Made by a program: the position numbers and the translations under genes | Shown: positions 26,295 to 35,591 of the stretch, one piece after another | Numbering within the stretch: the stretch's first letter is position 1 | Layout: the number at the start of each line of letters is the position of its first letter | NCBI GenBank assembly: GCA_016744855.1 | Contig: JADGDO010000011.1 | Coordinates: forward strand, 62,001 to 126,000 | Length of the DNA stretch: 64,000 bases | Direction of reading: 5' to 3' | Source: Candidatus Fermentibacteraceae bacterium | Lineage (GTDB): Bacteria; Fermentibacterota; Fermentibacteria; Fermentibacterales; JCC-6 | Notes under the pieces: generated by a model | Told to the model about the DNA's origin: nothing | Databases searched by the model: none | Seen by the model: the letters and a program-made list of their open reading frames with translations, nothing else

Positions 26295-27040
26295 TCTACA
26301 AACTCGATAACTTCTGTTGGTCTCAGTGTTAAATCATGAGGTATGTCCGTGGGAGCATGAATCAGATTGATGTCCTTCTGCAGAAGGGCATAAGCATAGG
26401 CTGCCCGGGATTGGGCATAGGGTGCTGCAGCAATAATCAAACCGGAACATGAAGACAGAAGACATTTTGAGAGAAAACGGGCAAGGGCATTGATATCAGT
26501 GTGATTCCTGAAACAGTCAACGTGAAAATGTGTTGCTCTTCCAGAAAGAATGTCTTCGCTGAAAGTAGTCATCGCTGCACCGACATTTCCTACAAGAATT
26601 GATGTTCGTACTATACAGGCATCCGGATTTCTTCTTGCTACAGCAATGTCTCCCAGAAGTTTGGTCCAACCGTACAAAGAGCGCGGGACTGCAGGAGACT
26701 TCCTGGTATAAGGTGGAATGCCACCAGCATATACAAGGTCTGTAGACATGTGAAGAAGTCTTCGGTTTTCCTCTCTACAGAAACTAGCCAGTTTTTGGGG
26801 CCAGAGGGTGTTTAACTTGAAAGCCGATAAAGGGTCTTTAATGCAACTACCTCTGGAAGAGATAGCCGCACAATTCAGCACGAAATCTGTAGCTAGGGGT
26901 ACAACATCCACAGGTTCCAGAGAGGTAAGGTCATCTCCCCCGCTCAATGAGCAGGGGAGGATTTTCCAATTGCCTTCAAACTCGCTTTGTACAGTTTTTC
27001 CCAGGCGCCCGGTAGCACCCGTTAAAAAGAGTTCTCTCAC
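26291..27040 (-). CDS. RmlD-like sugar-nucleotide reductase (extended SDR)
   Basis: This 249-residue protein has the Rossmann nucleotide-binding start LFLTGATGRLGKTV and the SDR catalytic pair YGWTK (near residue 122), with HMSTDLVYAG before it, which is the RmlD-type sequence around dTDP-4-dehydrorhamnose reductases. It is 35-45 residues shorter than typical RmlD, with the loss in the C-terminal substrate domain. It could therefore act on a different 4-keto-sugar or be a structural homologue such as the MAT2B type. It is the last gene of the seven-gene operon and its start overlaps hflC by 4 bases. Confidence 0.75.
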   Translation of the reverse strand: MRELFLTGATGRLGKTVQSEFEGNWKILPCSLSGGDDLTSLEPVDVVPLATDFVLNCAAISSRGSCIKDPLSAFKLNTLWPQKLASFCREENRRLLHMSTDLVYAGGIPPYTRKSPAVPRSLYGWTKLLGDIAVARRNPDACIVRTSILVGNVGAAMTTFSEDILSGRATHFHVDCFRNHTDINALARFLSKCLLSSCSGLIIAAAPYAQSRAAYAYALLQKDINLIHAPTDIPHDLTLRPTEVIEFVD

Positions 27041-28137
27041 CGCATCGTACCGGGAGCTGTGGCAAAGTACTGGAAGATACCAGTCGTGCCTAAAACCATC
27101 TCATCATTCGCGTCCATGATGTTTTCAAGGGTTTCAAGTGACTGCATAAATCTGTAAAAATCAGGATGAGCTTCGTAAGCGTTGGCATATATAGCTGCTG
27201 CTGAGCTGTCTGCAGCACCACGAATAAGAAGAGCACTTCTCTCAGCCAGAGAACTGATGCTGTCTACCCTGAGGTTGGTTTCTGCAAGAATGGTCTGAGC
27301 CATTCGGTGCCCCTCTGCACGATATCTTGTAGAAATCCTGTTTCTTTCAGCCTGCATCCTTGTGAAAACAGCCTGCTGATTTGCTACGGGAAGATCTGCT
27401 CTCTTTATTCTTACATCAACTACATAAATACCATACTGAGCTGTCATGACTCTAGTGGCATCTGTTACTCTGTGTAGTAGAGCTTCTCTGCCCTGACCCA
27501 CAGGAACACGAATCATTCTGATTACTTCAACAACCTCTCCGGATTCCGTCATAAGAATATCTGCGTCAGATGTGTCGGAATAAGTAACATTATCAACGAG
27601 ACGCACATACTCACCAATACCTATCGGGTCGTTGCTGTTTCTTACCACCTGAATCAGGTCACTCTGTCCTATCTCCTGACGAAGAACTGAGTAGATAACA
27701 TCATCGAGCCTGGAACTCGCAGCGTAGACAGACTGAACGCTCTGAAGAAAGAGAAGTGGGTTCTGGATTCTCCATCTTGCATAACAATCAACCTGAAGAT
27801 GTTTCTTGTCTCGGGTAACAACATCGGAAGGATCGTCATCGTATTCAAGAATCCTGTCATCAAATATCTTCAACTGATGAAGGAAGGGAATCTTGAAGTA
27901 AAGACCCGCACCTGAACTCAATGCAACACCGGGAGCATTTTCAGCCATCCAGAGTTCAAGTTCAGCCATTTCCTCGGGAGTTCTGTCTCCGACAATTACA
28001 CGGAGAGGTCTACCAAACTGAAGAATGACTGCCTGCTGTGTCTCGTCGACAGTGAAAAAGGCTCCGAAAAAGAGTATACCCACAACAACAACAACAACGC
28101 CTGTAAGGCAACCCTTAAATTTTGGAGGGATTTTCAT
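27037..28137 (-). CDS. hflC: HflC, membrane protease modulator
   Basis: This 366-residue SPFH/band-7 protein has one N-terminal membrane anchor (TGVVVVVVGILFFGAFF) followed by VDETQQAVILQFGRPL, the opening of the SPFH domain in HflC. The coiled-coil C-terminal half is rich in A, E and R (RYRAEGHRMAQTILAET). HflC pairs with HflK to form a large periplasmic cage around FtsH and moderates its proteolysis. An insertion of about 25 residues after the first strand is similar to insertions in HflC of other phyla. Its start overlaps the hflK stop by one base. Confidence 0.92.
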   Translation of the reverse strand: MKIPPKFKGCLTGVVVVVVGILFFGAFFTVDETQQAVILQFGRPLRVIVGDRTPEEMAELELWMAENAPGVALSSGAGLYFKIPFLHQLKIFDDRILEYDDDPSDVVTRDKKHLQVDCYARWRIQNPLLFLQSVQSVYAASSRLDDVIYSVLRQEIGQSDLIQVVRNSNDPIGIGEYVRLVDNVTYSDTSDADILMTESGEVVEVIRMIRVPVGQGREALLHRVTDATRVMTAQYGIYVVDVRIKRADLPVANQQAVFTRMQAERNRISTRYRAEGHRMAQTILAETNLRVDSISSLAERSALLIRGAADSSAAAIYANAYEAHPDFYRFMQSLETLENIMDANDEMVLGTTGIFQYFATAPGTMR

Positions 28138-29096
28138 TACATGCCTCCATCAAGGTTGTAGTGGGTAAGCGCACCTGCACTCTGGTCAACAATAGTAATC
28201 TGCATATCGCGCAGCACACTCTCAAGCATTTCCAGATGAATTCTTGCTGAAGTGACCTGCGGGCTCTTAGCATATTCAGCAGCAACCATGGTGAACCTTT
28301 CAGCTTCACCGTTTGCTCTGTTTACTCTTACAGCCGAATAGCCCATCGCCTCGTTCACCGCAGATACGGAATCTGCCCGTGCTTCTGGAATAACCTGATT
28401 ACGGTATCCTTCTGCTTCGTTTATGTATGACTGCATATCCTCACGGGCAGTCGCAACATCCTTGAATGCATCAGAAACCTGTGAAGGGGGTTGAACATCC
28501 TTCAACTGAACCGCAACGATGTCGATACCCATGGAGTAGTTGTCGGTCATTTCCTGAACCTGCTCAATTATGCGATTTTGAATATCGAGTTTACCTGTGG
28601 TAAGAACTGCATCGATTGCATTATCTCCAATTACCTGACGAATGGAAGCTTCAGAAATATCAATCAGAGTTCCTCTCGGTTCTCTAACATTGAACAGATA
28701 TGCGCCTGCATCACTAATTCTGTATTGCACAATTATTGAGCAGTTGATGATGTTTTCATCACCGGTTAACATCTGAGCTTCTCTTAGCATATCCGGATCG
28801 CTAAATCCGACATATTCGGTGTTTCTTCCGGATCCATAGGAACGGAAACCAATTTCTATTCTCTGAACTACATTAACAGGAGCCTTTAGAACTGTCTGAA
28901 TAGGCCACGGCAGCTTAAAATGGAATCCCGGTTCAGTAACGGACGTCTGCTTGCCGAAGGTAAGAACTACCCCCTGCTCCTCTGGCCCAATAACATAGAA
29001 TGGACCTCCTTTAATGAGCCATACCAGAGCAATAACGGAAAGAAGTACCAGCAAAATCTGTTTTGGCCCAAACGATTGAACATCTACAACTTTCAT
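28137..29096 (-). CDS. hflK: HflK, membrane protease modulator
   Basis: This 319-residue SPFH protein has a membrane anchor at residues ~12-28 (ILLVLLSVIALVWLIKG) followed by YVIGPEEQGVVLTFGK, the HflK hallmark. The C-terminal coiled coil (AREDMQSYINEAEGYRNQVIPEA) matches HflK of Gram-negative bacteria. It lacks the long Gly/Pro-rich N-terminus of proteobacterial HflK. It is the direct partner of HflC encoded next, and one base separates it from the sigma-54 activator upstream. Confidence 0.92.
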   Translation of the reverse strand: MKVVDVQSFGPKQILLVLLSVIALVWLIKGGPFYVIGPEEQGVVLTFGKQTSVTEPGFHFKLPWPIQTVLKAPVNVVQRIEIGFRSYGSGRNTEYVGFSDPDMLREAQMLTGDENIINCSIIVQYRISDAGAYLFNVREPRGTLIDISEASIRQVIGDNAIDAVLTTGKLDIQNRIIEQVQEMTDNYSMGIDIVAVQLKDVQPPSQVSDAFKDVATAREDMQSYINEAEGYRNQVIPEARADSVSAVNEAMGYSAVRVNRANGEAERFTMVAAEYAKSPQVTSARIHLEMLESVLRDMQITIVDQSAGALTHYNLDGGM

Positions 29097-29097
29097 A

Positions 29098-30486
29098 TCA
29101 TCTCCCCTCTTCCTTTAGTATTTCAAGTTTCCTCTGAAGTGTTCTTCTGCCGATGCCGAGAAGGGTTGCGGTTTTAGTTCTGTTCCCTCCTGTTAACTCA
29201 AGCGTTTTCTTTATTGTCTCATCTTCAACAGCTGCAATAGTCATCGGCAGACACAGTTCCAGTGTGCTGCATGCGTCTTCCTTAACTCGTTCAAATTCGG
29301 CAGGAAGATCTTCGATAGTAATTTTGTTCTGAGTGGTTACAAGAAGACTTTCCATCATGTTTTTCAGTTGACGGACATTCCCCGGCCACCGGTATGACTT
29401 GAGTCTCTGGATGACCTCTGGATCAACTTCAGGCATAGAAAGACCAAATTTTTCAGCAGCTTCTCTGAGCAGTGATAATGATAAAAGAGGAATATCGCTT
29501 CTACGGGAACGAAGAGGAGGGATATCCAGCTCTATTACTTTTATTCGATAATACAGGTCCTCGCGGAATGTGTTTTCCTCCACCATCTTGGAAAGATCAC
29601 GATTGGTTGCTGCTATCAATCGAACATTGACAGAGATTGCTGAATTTCCCCCGAGCCGGGTTACTTTTTCTTCTTCCAGAACACGAAGAAGTTTAGCCTG
29701 AATTGAAAGAGGCATATCACCTATTTCATCAAGGAGCAGGGTGCCTCCATCGGCGGCTTCGAATTTTCCTTCGCGCCGAGAATCAGCTCCTGTAAATGCT
29801 CCTCTTTCATGACCAAAGAGCTCACTTTCAAGAAGGGTTTCAGGAATTGCAGCACAGTTAATGGCAATGTAATTACCACGCCTTCTGCTAAGTGAGTGAA
29901 TCTCTCTGGCAAGTACGTCTTTTCCTGTGCCACTCTCTCCTGAAAGAAGTACGGTTACTTTAACTGGAGCAACTCTCTCTGCCTTTTTTATCAGATCAGA
30001 CATTGACCTGCTGCGGTAAAGAAGCCCACTGACATGGGTTTCGATACCAGAGCCTGCTTTTGATGGAAGTGATTTACTCTCCCTCTTGGTCGATGATCTG
30101 GTAAAGGCATTCTGCAAAGCACTTCTCAGTGATTCGGAATCCGATGGATCCAGCAGAATGTCAACAACTCCAGATCTCATCCAAGAGATGGCTTCTCCTG
30201 CCGATATGTTCTTACCGTAAATAACAACACTTGAGTTCACATTTGCCCTGGAAAGAGATTCCAGGAATGTATCCATGTGAAGATCAGTCAGCTCTGAGCT
30301 GGCTACAATAACATTAACAGCTCTGGTCTTCACTCTTCGCAGAGCTGATCTGGCAGAATTTTCAATTGTGCAGTTGTAACCGCTTGATGCTACCTCTGTG
30401 CGAAGACACGACGCTCTGCTGTTATCCGGATCCACAAAAAGAACTGTTCCACGACCGAGAATGGTGGCCAATTTAGCTCTTCTCAC
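29098..30486 (-). CDS. sigma-54 activator with degenerate receiver domain
   Basis: This 462-residue protein has three parts. The N-terminal ~125 residues fold like a receiver ([15 protein letters not shown]), but the phospho-acceptor Asp is replaced: the strand reads [12 protein letters not shown]. The AAA+ domain has [13 protein letters not shown], the sigma-54 contact loop GAFTGA and a full arginine-finger region. The C-terminus has a Fis-type helix-turn-helix ([23 protein letters not shown]). It should activate sigma-54 promoters without conventional phosphorylation, or by another input. The GTG start overlaps the carbamoyltransferase gene by 14 bases. hflK-hflC follow, so it may control or sense envelope state; targets are unknown. 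Confidence 0.87.
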   Translation of the reverse strand: MRRAKLATILGRGTVLFVDPDNSRASCLRTEVASSGYNCTIENSARSALRRVKTRAVNVIVASSELTDLHMDTFLESLSRANVNSSVVIYGKNISAGEAISWMRSGVVDILLDPSDSESLRSALQNAFTRSSTKRESKSLPSKAGSGIETHVSGLLYRSRSMSDLIKKAERVAPVKVTVLLSGESGTGKDVLAREIHSLSRRRGNYIAINCAAIPETLLESELFGHERGAFTGADSRREGKFEAADGGTLLLDEIGDMPLSIQAKLLRVLEEEKVTRLGGNSAISVNVRLIAATNRDLSKMVEENTFREDLYYRIKVIELDIPPLRSRRSDIPLLSLSLLREAAEKFGLSMPEVDPEVIQRLKSYRWPGNVRQLKNMMESLLVTTQNKITIEDLPAEFERVKEDACSTLELCLPMTIAAVEDETIKKTLELTGGNRTKTATLLGIGRRTLQRKLEILKEEGR

Positions 30487-32185
30487 AGAGAGGCTTTTTC
30501 ACAAACAGGAAGGGAGGCATGGCAAGAGCATCAATTCCGGTTCCATAGTAACAGCGTACTGCATCGATGGGAGTATTTACAATGGGTTCACCTCTGATAT
30601 TGAAAGAAGTGTTCAATACAACAGAAACTCCTGTAATCTTCCCGAACTCCTTTATAACATCATAATAGAATGAGTTCTCTGCTCGTGTTACAGTTTGAAC
30701 TCTTGCAGTATTGTCTACATGAGTAACTGCAGGAATAACCTTATCCATGTCTTTCACTACCGGATATGTTTTTATCATGTGAGTGGATTTTACACAACCC
30801 TGGAAGTACTTACCCGCTTCCTCTTGAATACAGGCTGGAGCAAAGGGTCTGAATCCTTCTCTGTGTTTCACTACCCCGTTAACAATATCTTTCATCTCTG
30901 CTCTTCTTGGATCTGCAAGGATGGACCTGTTACCAAGAGCCCTGGGACCAAATTCTGTTCTGCCCTGGTAAACAGCAACAACTTGCCCTTCTGAAATCAT
31001 TTCTGCAACCGTAGCTGCAAGGTTCTCAGGCATTGTCGGGCTGAGTTTTGCCATATCAATATCACTCTGGATCTCTTCTGTGCTAGATCCCGATCCAAGA
31101 TACATGGTATCCAGATTTTTCAAAGTAACATCAGGAAAAAGAACTCTATAAACTGCAACAGCTGCACCGATAGAGGTTCCCGCATCGTTGGGAGCAGGGA
31201 ATGGATAAATCTCTTCGAACCCGCCTTCTCTCTCGAACAATCCGTTCATCACACAGTTGAGAGCCACACCTCCGGCAATAACAAGGAGATCATGGTTGGT
31301 CTGTTTTCTAAGATACTTAACAACAGAAAGACCGGCTTCTTCAATTGCTCTCTGAGCACTGGCTGCTATATTTTCGTGCCTCTCGGTCGGTTCGCCATCT
31401 TTTGGGTTTCTCGGTTCCCCAAGAATTTCAAGAACTTCGCTGCTGAATATCGCATGGTGAACACCCATGGAAACATCCATCAACTTTGAATTGATGACAA
31501 AACGACCGTCTTCAGCGCTGAATATTCGTCTGAATAGATCCAGGTAAACCGGCTTACCGTAGCTGGAGAGACCCATAACCTTGTATTCATCATTGTCAGG
31601 AGTGAAACCGAGATATCGGGTTACTGCTGAATAAAACAAACCCGGGGAAACAGGAAGTCTGGTTCTTCTGTACTCTTTAAGAACACCACCTGTAATCGAT
31701 CCTACAAGACTTGAATGCTTCTCTCCGGCACCATCCATAGTGAGTATTGCGGCATCACGGCAGCCTGCCCCGAACCAGGCCGACCAGGCATGTGACTCGT
31801 GATGATCAATAAAATGGAATTCTGGGTTAAAGGATTCTCCGAGATGCTCACGCATCCTGCCGGGAATAGAGGCCATTTTTATAGAACCACTCAGCTGCCC
31901 TAGGAAAAATTTCACAGACCCTTTTCTAGTCAAATATCCCGGAAGCGATCTGATTGCTTCTCCACGAACCTGATCAGGCCTCATGTAGTAGGCAACATGA
32001 TCAATATCTGATGGTTTTAAGCCAGCTTGATTCAGGAGAAAATTGATAGCATTTTTCGGGTAGTCGGCATCGTGCTTGCGTCTGGAAAATCTCTCTTCTT
32101 CGGAAGCTCCAACAAGAACACCATCAACAAAAAGAGCGGCAGCAGCATCGTGTTTGAAACAGTTAACACCAAGAATTGCAGTCAT
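30473..32185 (-). CDS. NodU/CmcH-family carbamoyltransferase
   Basis: This 570-residue enzyme belongs to the family that transfers the carbamoyl group of carbamoyl phosphate (via carbamoyl-AMP) to a hydroxyl of a sugar or other metabolite. It begins ILGVNCFKHDAAAALF, has the metal-binding HxxxH motif in FIDHHESHAWSAW (near residue 128) and the C-terminal YrdC-like part EFGPRALGNRSILADPR. The acceptor cannot be inferred from sequence; neighbouring glycosyltransferase and RmlD-like genes suggest a cell-surface sugar. Its start overlaps the glycosyltransferase stop by one base. Confidence 0.9.
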   Translation of the reverse strand: MTAILGVNCFKHDAAAALFVDGVLVGASEEERFSRRKHDADYPKNAINFLLNQAGLKPSDIDHVAYYMRPDQVRGEAIRSLPGYLTRKGSVKFFLGQLSGSIKMASIPGRMREHLGESFNPEFHFIDHHESHAWSAWFGAGCRDAAILTMDGAGEKHSSLVGSITGGVLKEYRRTRLPVSPGLFYSAVTRYLGFTPDNDEYKVMGLSSYGKPVYLDLFRRIFSAEDGRFVINSKLMDVSMGVHHAIFSSEVLEILGEPRNPKDGEPTERHENIAASAQRAIEEAGLSVVKYLRKQTNHDLLVIAGGVALNCVMNGLFEREGGFEEIYPFPAPNDAGTSIGAAVAVYRVLFPDVTLKNLDTMYLGSGSSTEEIQSDIDMAKLSPTMPENLAATVAEMISEGQVVAVYQGRTEFGPRALGNRSILADPRRAEMKDIVNGVVKHREGFRPFAPACIQEEAGKYFQGCVKSTHMIKTYPVVKDMDKVIPAVTHVDNTARVQTVTRAENSFYYDVIKEFGKITGVSVVLNTSFNIRGEPIVNTPIDAVRCYYGTGIDALAMPPFLFVKKPLCEKS

Positions 32186-33108
32186 TAAAAATCCTGTCTG
32201 TTGCGCCGGAAAAGCTCATGAAAGGCTCTTCGGCAATACGGCGCTGTGTATCGAATATCTCTAAGGGGCAACTCCGGTCGAAAAACACCGGTTACCAACC
32301 TGCACCCCTGCAACAACCCCATAAACAACCTGAAAAGAAGAATGGAGCCTCTATATCCGTGTTTCCTCAGAAACTTCAGCTTTGCCTGAATATACTTCAG
32401 GTAAGTTTCTCTACCAAACATCTTTCTGGCCGATGCTCCCTCCACATGAATCACTTCAGCAGCAGGGACGAATAATGATGAATATCCTTTTAGAAAAAAC
32501 CGGTATTGAAGCTCTGTTTCCTCGTGATAAAAGAAAAAGTCTTCATCAAATCCATCACAGCTTTCGAACAATTCTTTCCTGAAAACCATTACCGCCCCGA
32601 CAAGCCAGTCAACACTTTGCTGACCTGTATGTGGTTGGTTTATATATGCTTTACTGCTAAAAAAATGTGGAAGATGCTCTGTGATTAATCGCCCGGGAAA
32701 GGGAAAATCTCTAAGTGATCGCTGAAGTGTACCGTCCGGCCACAATAGTTTGGGGCCGACTATACCGGCTTCAGGATGGCTCTCAAGAGCATTCAGCAAT
32801 ATTTCAAGGCTATCCTGAAGGAAAACAGTATCCGAATTAGCAAGAACTATGATCTCAGCATCTATATCTTTTATAGCTTTATTTGCTCCTCCGGCAAATC
32901 CCAGATTTTCAGATGACTTGATCAAAGTAAACCAGCTTTTGCTGCCCCAGGTTTCCTGTGCAACACAATCTGAACCGTCAGTGGATCCATTGTCGAAAAC
33001 AATGAGATTTCCATTTAGCTTTTCAAGAGGTTCTGCCAGAGAAGCTATCATATCTGGCAGAACATCACTACCATTCCAATTAAGAGTAAGAACAGTAAAT
33101 CTTTTCAG
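32185..33108 (-). CDS. family 2 glycosyltransferase, probable CTG start
   Basis: This is a GT-A fold inverting glycosyltransferase resembling rhamnosyl/dTDP-sugar transferases. Starting from the first in-frame ATG (33051) would delete the essential first strand. The frame continues upstream to give KRFTVLTLNWNGSDVLPD, the canonical GT2 opening. The only plausible start there is CTG at 33108, which has GGGAG six bases upstream and lies two bases after the previous stop. The 307-residue product then has VFDNGSTDGS (near residue 37), NLGFAGGANKAI, the metal site LANSDT, and FFYHEETELQYRF. The C-terminal region is basic. The likely product is a surface polysaccharide or glycolipid. Confidence 0.85.
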   Translation of the reverse strand: MKRFTVLTLNWNGSDVLPDMIASLAEPLEKLNGNLIVFDNGSTDGSDCVAQETWGSKSWFTLIKSSENLGFAGGANKAIKDIDAEIIVLANSDTVFLQDSLEILLNALESHPEAGIVGPKLLWPDGTLQRSLRDFPFPGRLITEHLPHFFSSKAYINQPHTGQQSVDWLVGAVMVFRKELFESCDGFDEDFFFYHEETELQYRFFLKGYSSLFVPAAEVIHVEGASARKMFGRETYLKYIQAKLKFLRKHGYRGSILLFRLFMGLLQGCRLVTGVFRPELPLRDIRYTAPYCRRAFHELFRRNRQDF

Positions 33109-33109
33109 G

Positions 33110-34180
33110 TCATTCTCCCATCATGCGTTGACATAGTGCAACCTGCTCTTGAAACCGATCCATATCTTCAGCGCCCAGAACTCTTCGGTGACTACTGAAA
33201 TAGAGATAGGGATCAATTGCGTAATCGTCAGGACCATTAATCTGATAATGAAGATGGGGTGCGGTGGATATTCCGGTGTTACCCACAGTTCCGACCGATT
33301 GCCCGGGCTCAATCAAAGCCCCCGCAGATACAGCAGAATCAATTGAACAAAGGTGTAGGAATACTTCAGAATACCCTCCGAAATCAATTTCAACACAGTA
33401 ACCGTTGTATCTTGTATTCCAGTTGGTTCGTAAAACGGTTCCCCCGGTTACAGAAAAAACAGGCGTTTCAAGTGGAGCCTTGAAGTCTACCCCCTGGTGT
33501 GTATGGTTCCCTCTGGGTTCACCAAATACACTTGTAATCTCTTCGAATGTTCTAACCGGCGATCTATCCAGAAGCTTAACAAGCTCAGAACCATCCGGTT
33601 GCCAGACTGAAGGCCAGTTGTCTCCGGTTTTCGTAAAAACATACCCGGAAAAGCTGTGGTTAGATGAACCGGCAACAGGAATGTACTCAAAGGCAACAAC
33701 CATATTCTCTCTGGGTAACTCTTCTGTTGTGTAAAGAATTCGAACTGAATCCCCGGCAATGAATCCCCTCCAGGGGTTCATCTCCCAGACAAGATTACGA
33801 ACACAGTGCGCTCCCAGGATATCTGGCTCGACATCAGATACAACCGCAAGGCTCTGATAGAGAGATCCCTGTATTTCGATTTCTATGAATTTCCATTCCG
33901 CTGGAGGTTCAGGAGGTATAAGAGAGTCAATCTCGACAACTAAGCTATCCTCCAGAACAATCATTGAATCTAAAGCGGAAACTGAATCAATATCCAGAGA
34001 TACTGTGCTGTCAGGGAGTACTATAAGAATAAGAGAATCTTCTAAAAATATCTCTTCGGGCAGCTCATCAACGGCATTGTTATAATCATTTTGCGTTATA
34101 AAGTAGCTATCCTCAGGGACGGGGTCCCTTGAACAGCCGAACAGGACAAAAATCATGACAATATATTGCCAGTATTTCAT
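33110..34180 (-). CDS. M23 peptidoglycan endopeptidase lipoprotein
   Basis: This 356-residue lipoprotein has a signal peptide with lipobox LFGC at about residues 13-16 and a Ser/Asp/Glu-rich linker. Its C-terminal LytM domain is intact: HTHQGVDFKAP supplies the first His and Asp, and APHLHYQI the H-x-H pair; VFLHLCS is the additional His position. It is therefore probably an active zinc endopeptidase cleaving peptide cross-links. GGAGG precedes the ATG. It is the first gene of the seven-gene operon and is transcribed away from an NtrC-type regulator with only 53 bases between starts. Confidence 0.87.
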   Translation of the reverse strand: MKYWQYIVMIFVLFGCSRDPVPEDSYFITQNDYNNAVDELPEEIFLEDSLILIVLPDSTVSLDIDSVSALDSMIVLEDSLVVEIDSLIPPEPPAEWKFIEIEIQGSLYQSLAVVSDVEPDILGAHCVRNLVWEMNPWRGFIAGDSVRILYTTEELPRENMVVAFEYIPVAGSSNHSFSGYVFTKTGDNWPSVWQPDGSELVKLLDRSPVRTFEEITSVFGEPRGNHTHQGVDFKAPLETPVFSVTGGTVLRTNWNTRYNGYCVEIDFGGYSEVFLHLCSIDSAVSAGALIEPGQSVGTVGNTGISTAPHLHYQINGPDDYAIDPYLYFSSHRRVLGAEDMDRFQEQVALCQRMMGE

Positions 34181-34192
34181 TTAACCTCCGTC

Positions 34193-34229
34193 AGTATATT
34201 GACATCCGTAGGGTTATCTTCAATACTAT
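34193..34229. promoter_or_regulatory. overlapping divergent promoter pair
   Basis: Within the 53-base gap, plus-strand TTGACA (34199-34204) and TACTAT (34224-34229) are 19 bases apart. Minus-strand TTGAAG (34223-34218) and TATACT (34198-34193) are also 19 bases apart, so each -10 abuts the other's -35. Such a face-to-face pair would prevent both promoters being occupied at once. Spacers are longer than ideal, so this is a candidate only. Confidence 0.35.
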
Positions 34230-34233
34230 ACGC

Positions 34234-35589
34234 ATGAAAGAGTCAAGGGGGGGATACAGAGTACTGGTTGTAGATGATGAACCGGGTGTTTTGGACTTTA
34301 TAAAAGAAGTTCTAGACTCCAACGGCTTTCTCTGTGACTGTGTAACAGGAACCAGGCAAGCACTGGGCAAGTTAAGAACAGAGTCATACCATCTGTTGAT
34401 TACTGACATCCGCCTTCCGGATGGCTCAGGAATCGATATTATCAGAATTGCCCGGGAAAAACACCCCTACATGTCGGCAATGGTAATCACAGGATTTGCA
34501 TCAATAGAAGGTATAAAAGAAGCAATGGATCTGGGTGCTCTGGATTACATTCCAAAGCCATTCTCCGTGGAAGAGCTTCTTGTTGCTGTTAAGAGTGTAA
34601 TTACAAAGCAGAGACTCCGCAAAAACACATCCGGGAAATCTCTGATATTCAAGAGCGCTGAGATGAAGAAGGTAATGGAGCTTGTCGAGAAAGTAAGCAC
34701 TACAGACAGTACTGTACTGCTCACCGGAGAGAGTGGAACAGGTAAGGAGATGATTGCAAGGTCTCTTCACCGTATGAGTAGAAGGTCTGCCGGACCATTT
34801 GTTTCAGTAAACTCCGGAGGAATCCCCGAGGGGCTTCTGGAGAGCGAACTTTTCGGTCATGTAAAAGGCTCATACACCGGTGCCAGTGCAACCACAATGG
34901 GTCACTTTCAGGCGGCTGAAAACGGCACTCTTTTTATGGATGAAATCGGAAACATGGGTCAGCCTATGCAGGTGAAACTCCTCAGAGCTCTTCAAGAAAG
35001 AGAAGTAACACCAGTTGGCTCTACGACTCCTGTTCCAATCAGCACCAGACTTATTTCTGCTACCAACAGCAACATCAGAGAGGATATTGAAGCCGGTACC
35101 TTCAGAAGGGACCTCTACTATCGGCTCAATGTCTTTGAAATAAAGATACCGTCTTTAAGAGAAAGACCTGCAGATATCATCCCTCTGGCCGAACACTTCC
35201 TTTCTAAAATGCAGGGCCCTCTCTACACTGAATCACTGAGCGATGCTGCGATAACAGCTCTCCTCACTTATGCCTGGCCAGGAAATGTACGAGAGCTGGA
35301 AAATGTAATGGAAAGAGCAGTTGTTCTAGCAGGAAATGCAAGAATACAACTGGCCCACCTTCCAGATTGGATCTCAGACCCAACAGATGGCAAATTACTG
35401 CAGACAGAGACTGAGGGAGCAGTACACTTGAATATTATTGTTGAATCAGTTGAACGACACTATATTAAAAAGGCGTTGCTGGTTTCTGGTGGAGTAAGGT
35501 CCAAAGCCGCAAAAATACTTGGTCTGAAACGAACAACGCTGTTGGCAAGAATGAAAAAGCTGGAAATTGAGGATAGCTGGAAAGGATAG
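34234..35589 (+). CDS. NtrC-family sigma-54 response regulator
   Basis: This 451-residue protein has an intact receiver (VLVVDDEPGVLDF at the N-terminus; phospho-Asp in LLITDIRLPDGSG, near residue 55; conserved Lys in IPKPFS). An AAA+ domain follows with GESGTGKEMIARS and the sigma-54 loop as GSYTGA instead of GAFTGA, then a Fis-type helix-turn-helix (VRSKAAKILGLKRTTLLARM). It should activate sigma-54 transcription when phosphorylated; no cognate kinase lies in the window. The ATG has no ribosome site and sits at the predicted start of transcription, so the mRNA may be leaderless. It is followed by an HD-GYP regulator two bases later. Confidence 0.9.
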   Translation: MKESRGGYRVLVVDDEPGVLDFIKEVLDSNGFLCDCVTGTRQALGKLRTESYHLLITDIRLPDGSGIDIIRIAREKHPYMSAMVITGFASIEGIKEAMDLGALDYIPKPFSVEELLVAVKSVITKQRLRKNTSGKSLIFKSAEMKKVMELVEKVSTTDSTVLLTGESGTGKEMIARSLHRMSRRSAGPFVSVNSGGIPEGLLESELFGHVKGSYTGASATTMGHFQAAENGTLFMDEIGNMGQPMQVKLLRALQEREVTPVGSTTPVPISTRLISATNSNIREDIEAGTFRRDLYYRLNVFEIKIPSLRERPADIIPLAEHFLSKMQGPLYTESLSDAAITALLTYAWPGNVRELENVMERAVVLAGNARIQLAHLPDWISDPTDGKLLQTETEGAVHLNIIVESVERHYIKKALLVSGGVRSKAAKILGLKRTTLLARMKKLEIEDSWKG

Positions 35590-35591
35590 CC

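Noticed and set aside
33051-33051. ATG at 33051 as start of the glycosyltransferase
   Set aside because: It would remove the first beta strand (FTVLTLNWNG) that all GT2 enzymes share, and an in-frame CTG with a ribosome site lies upstream.
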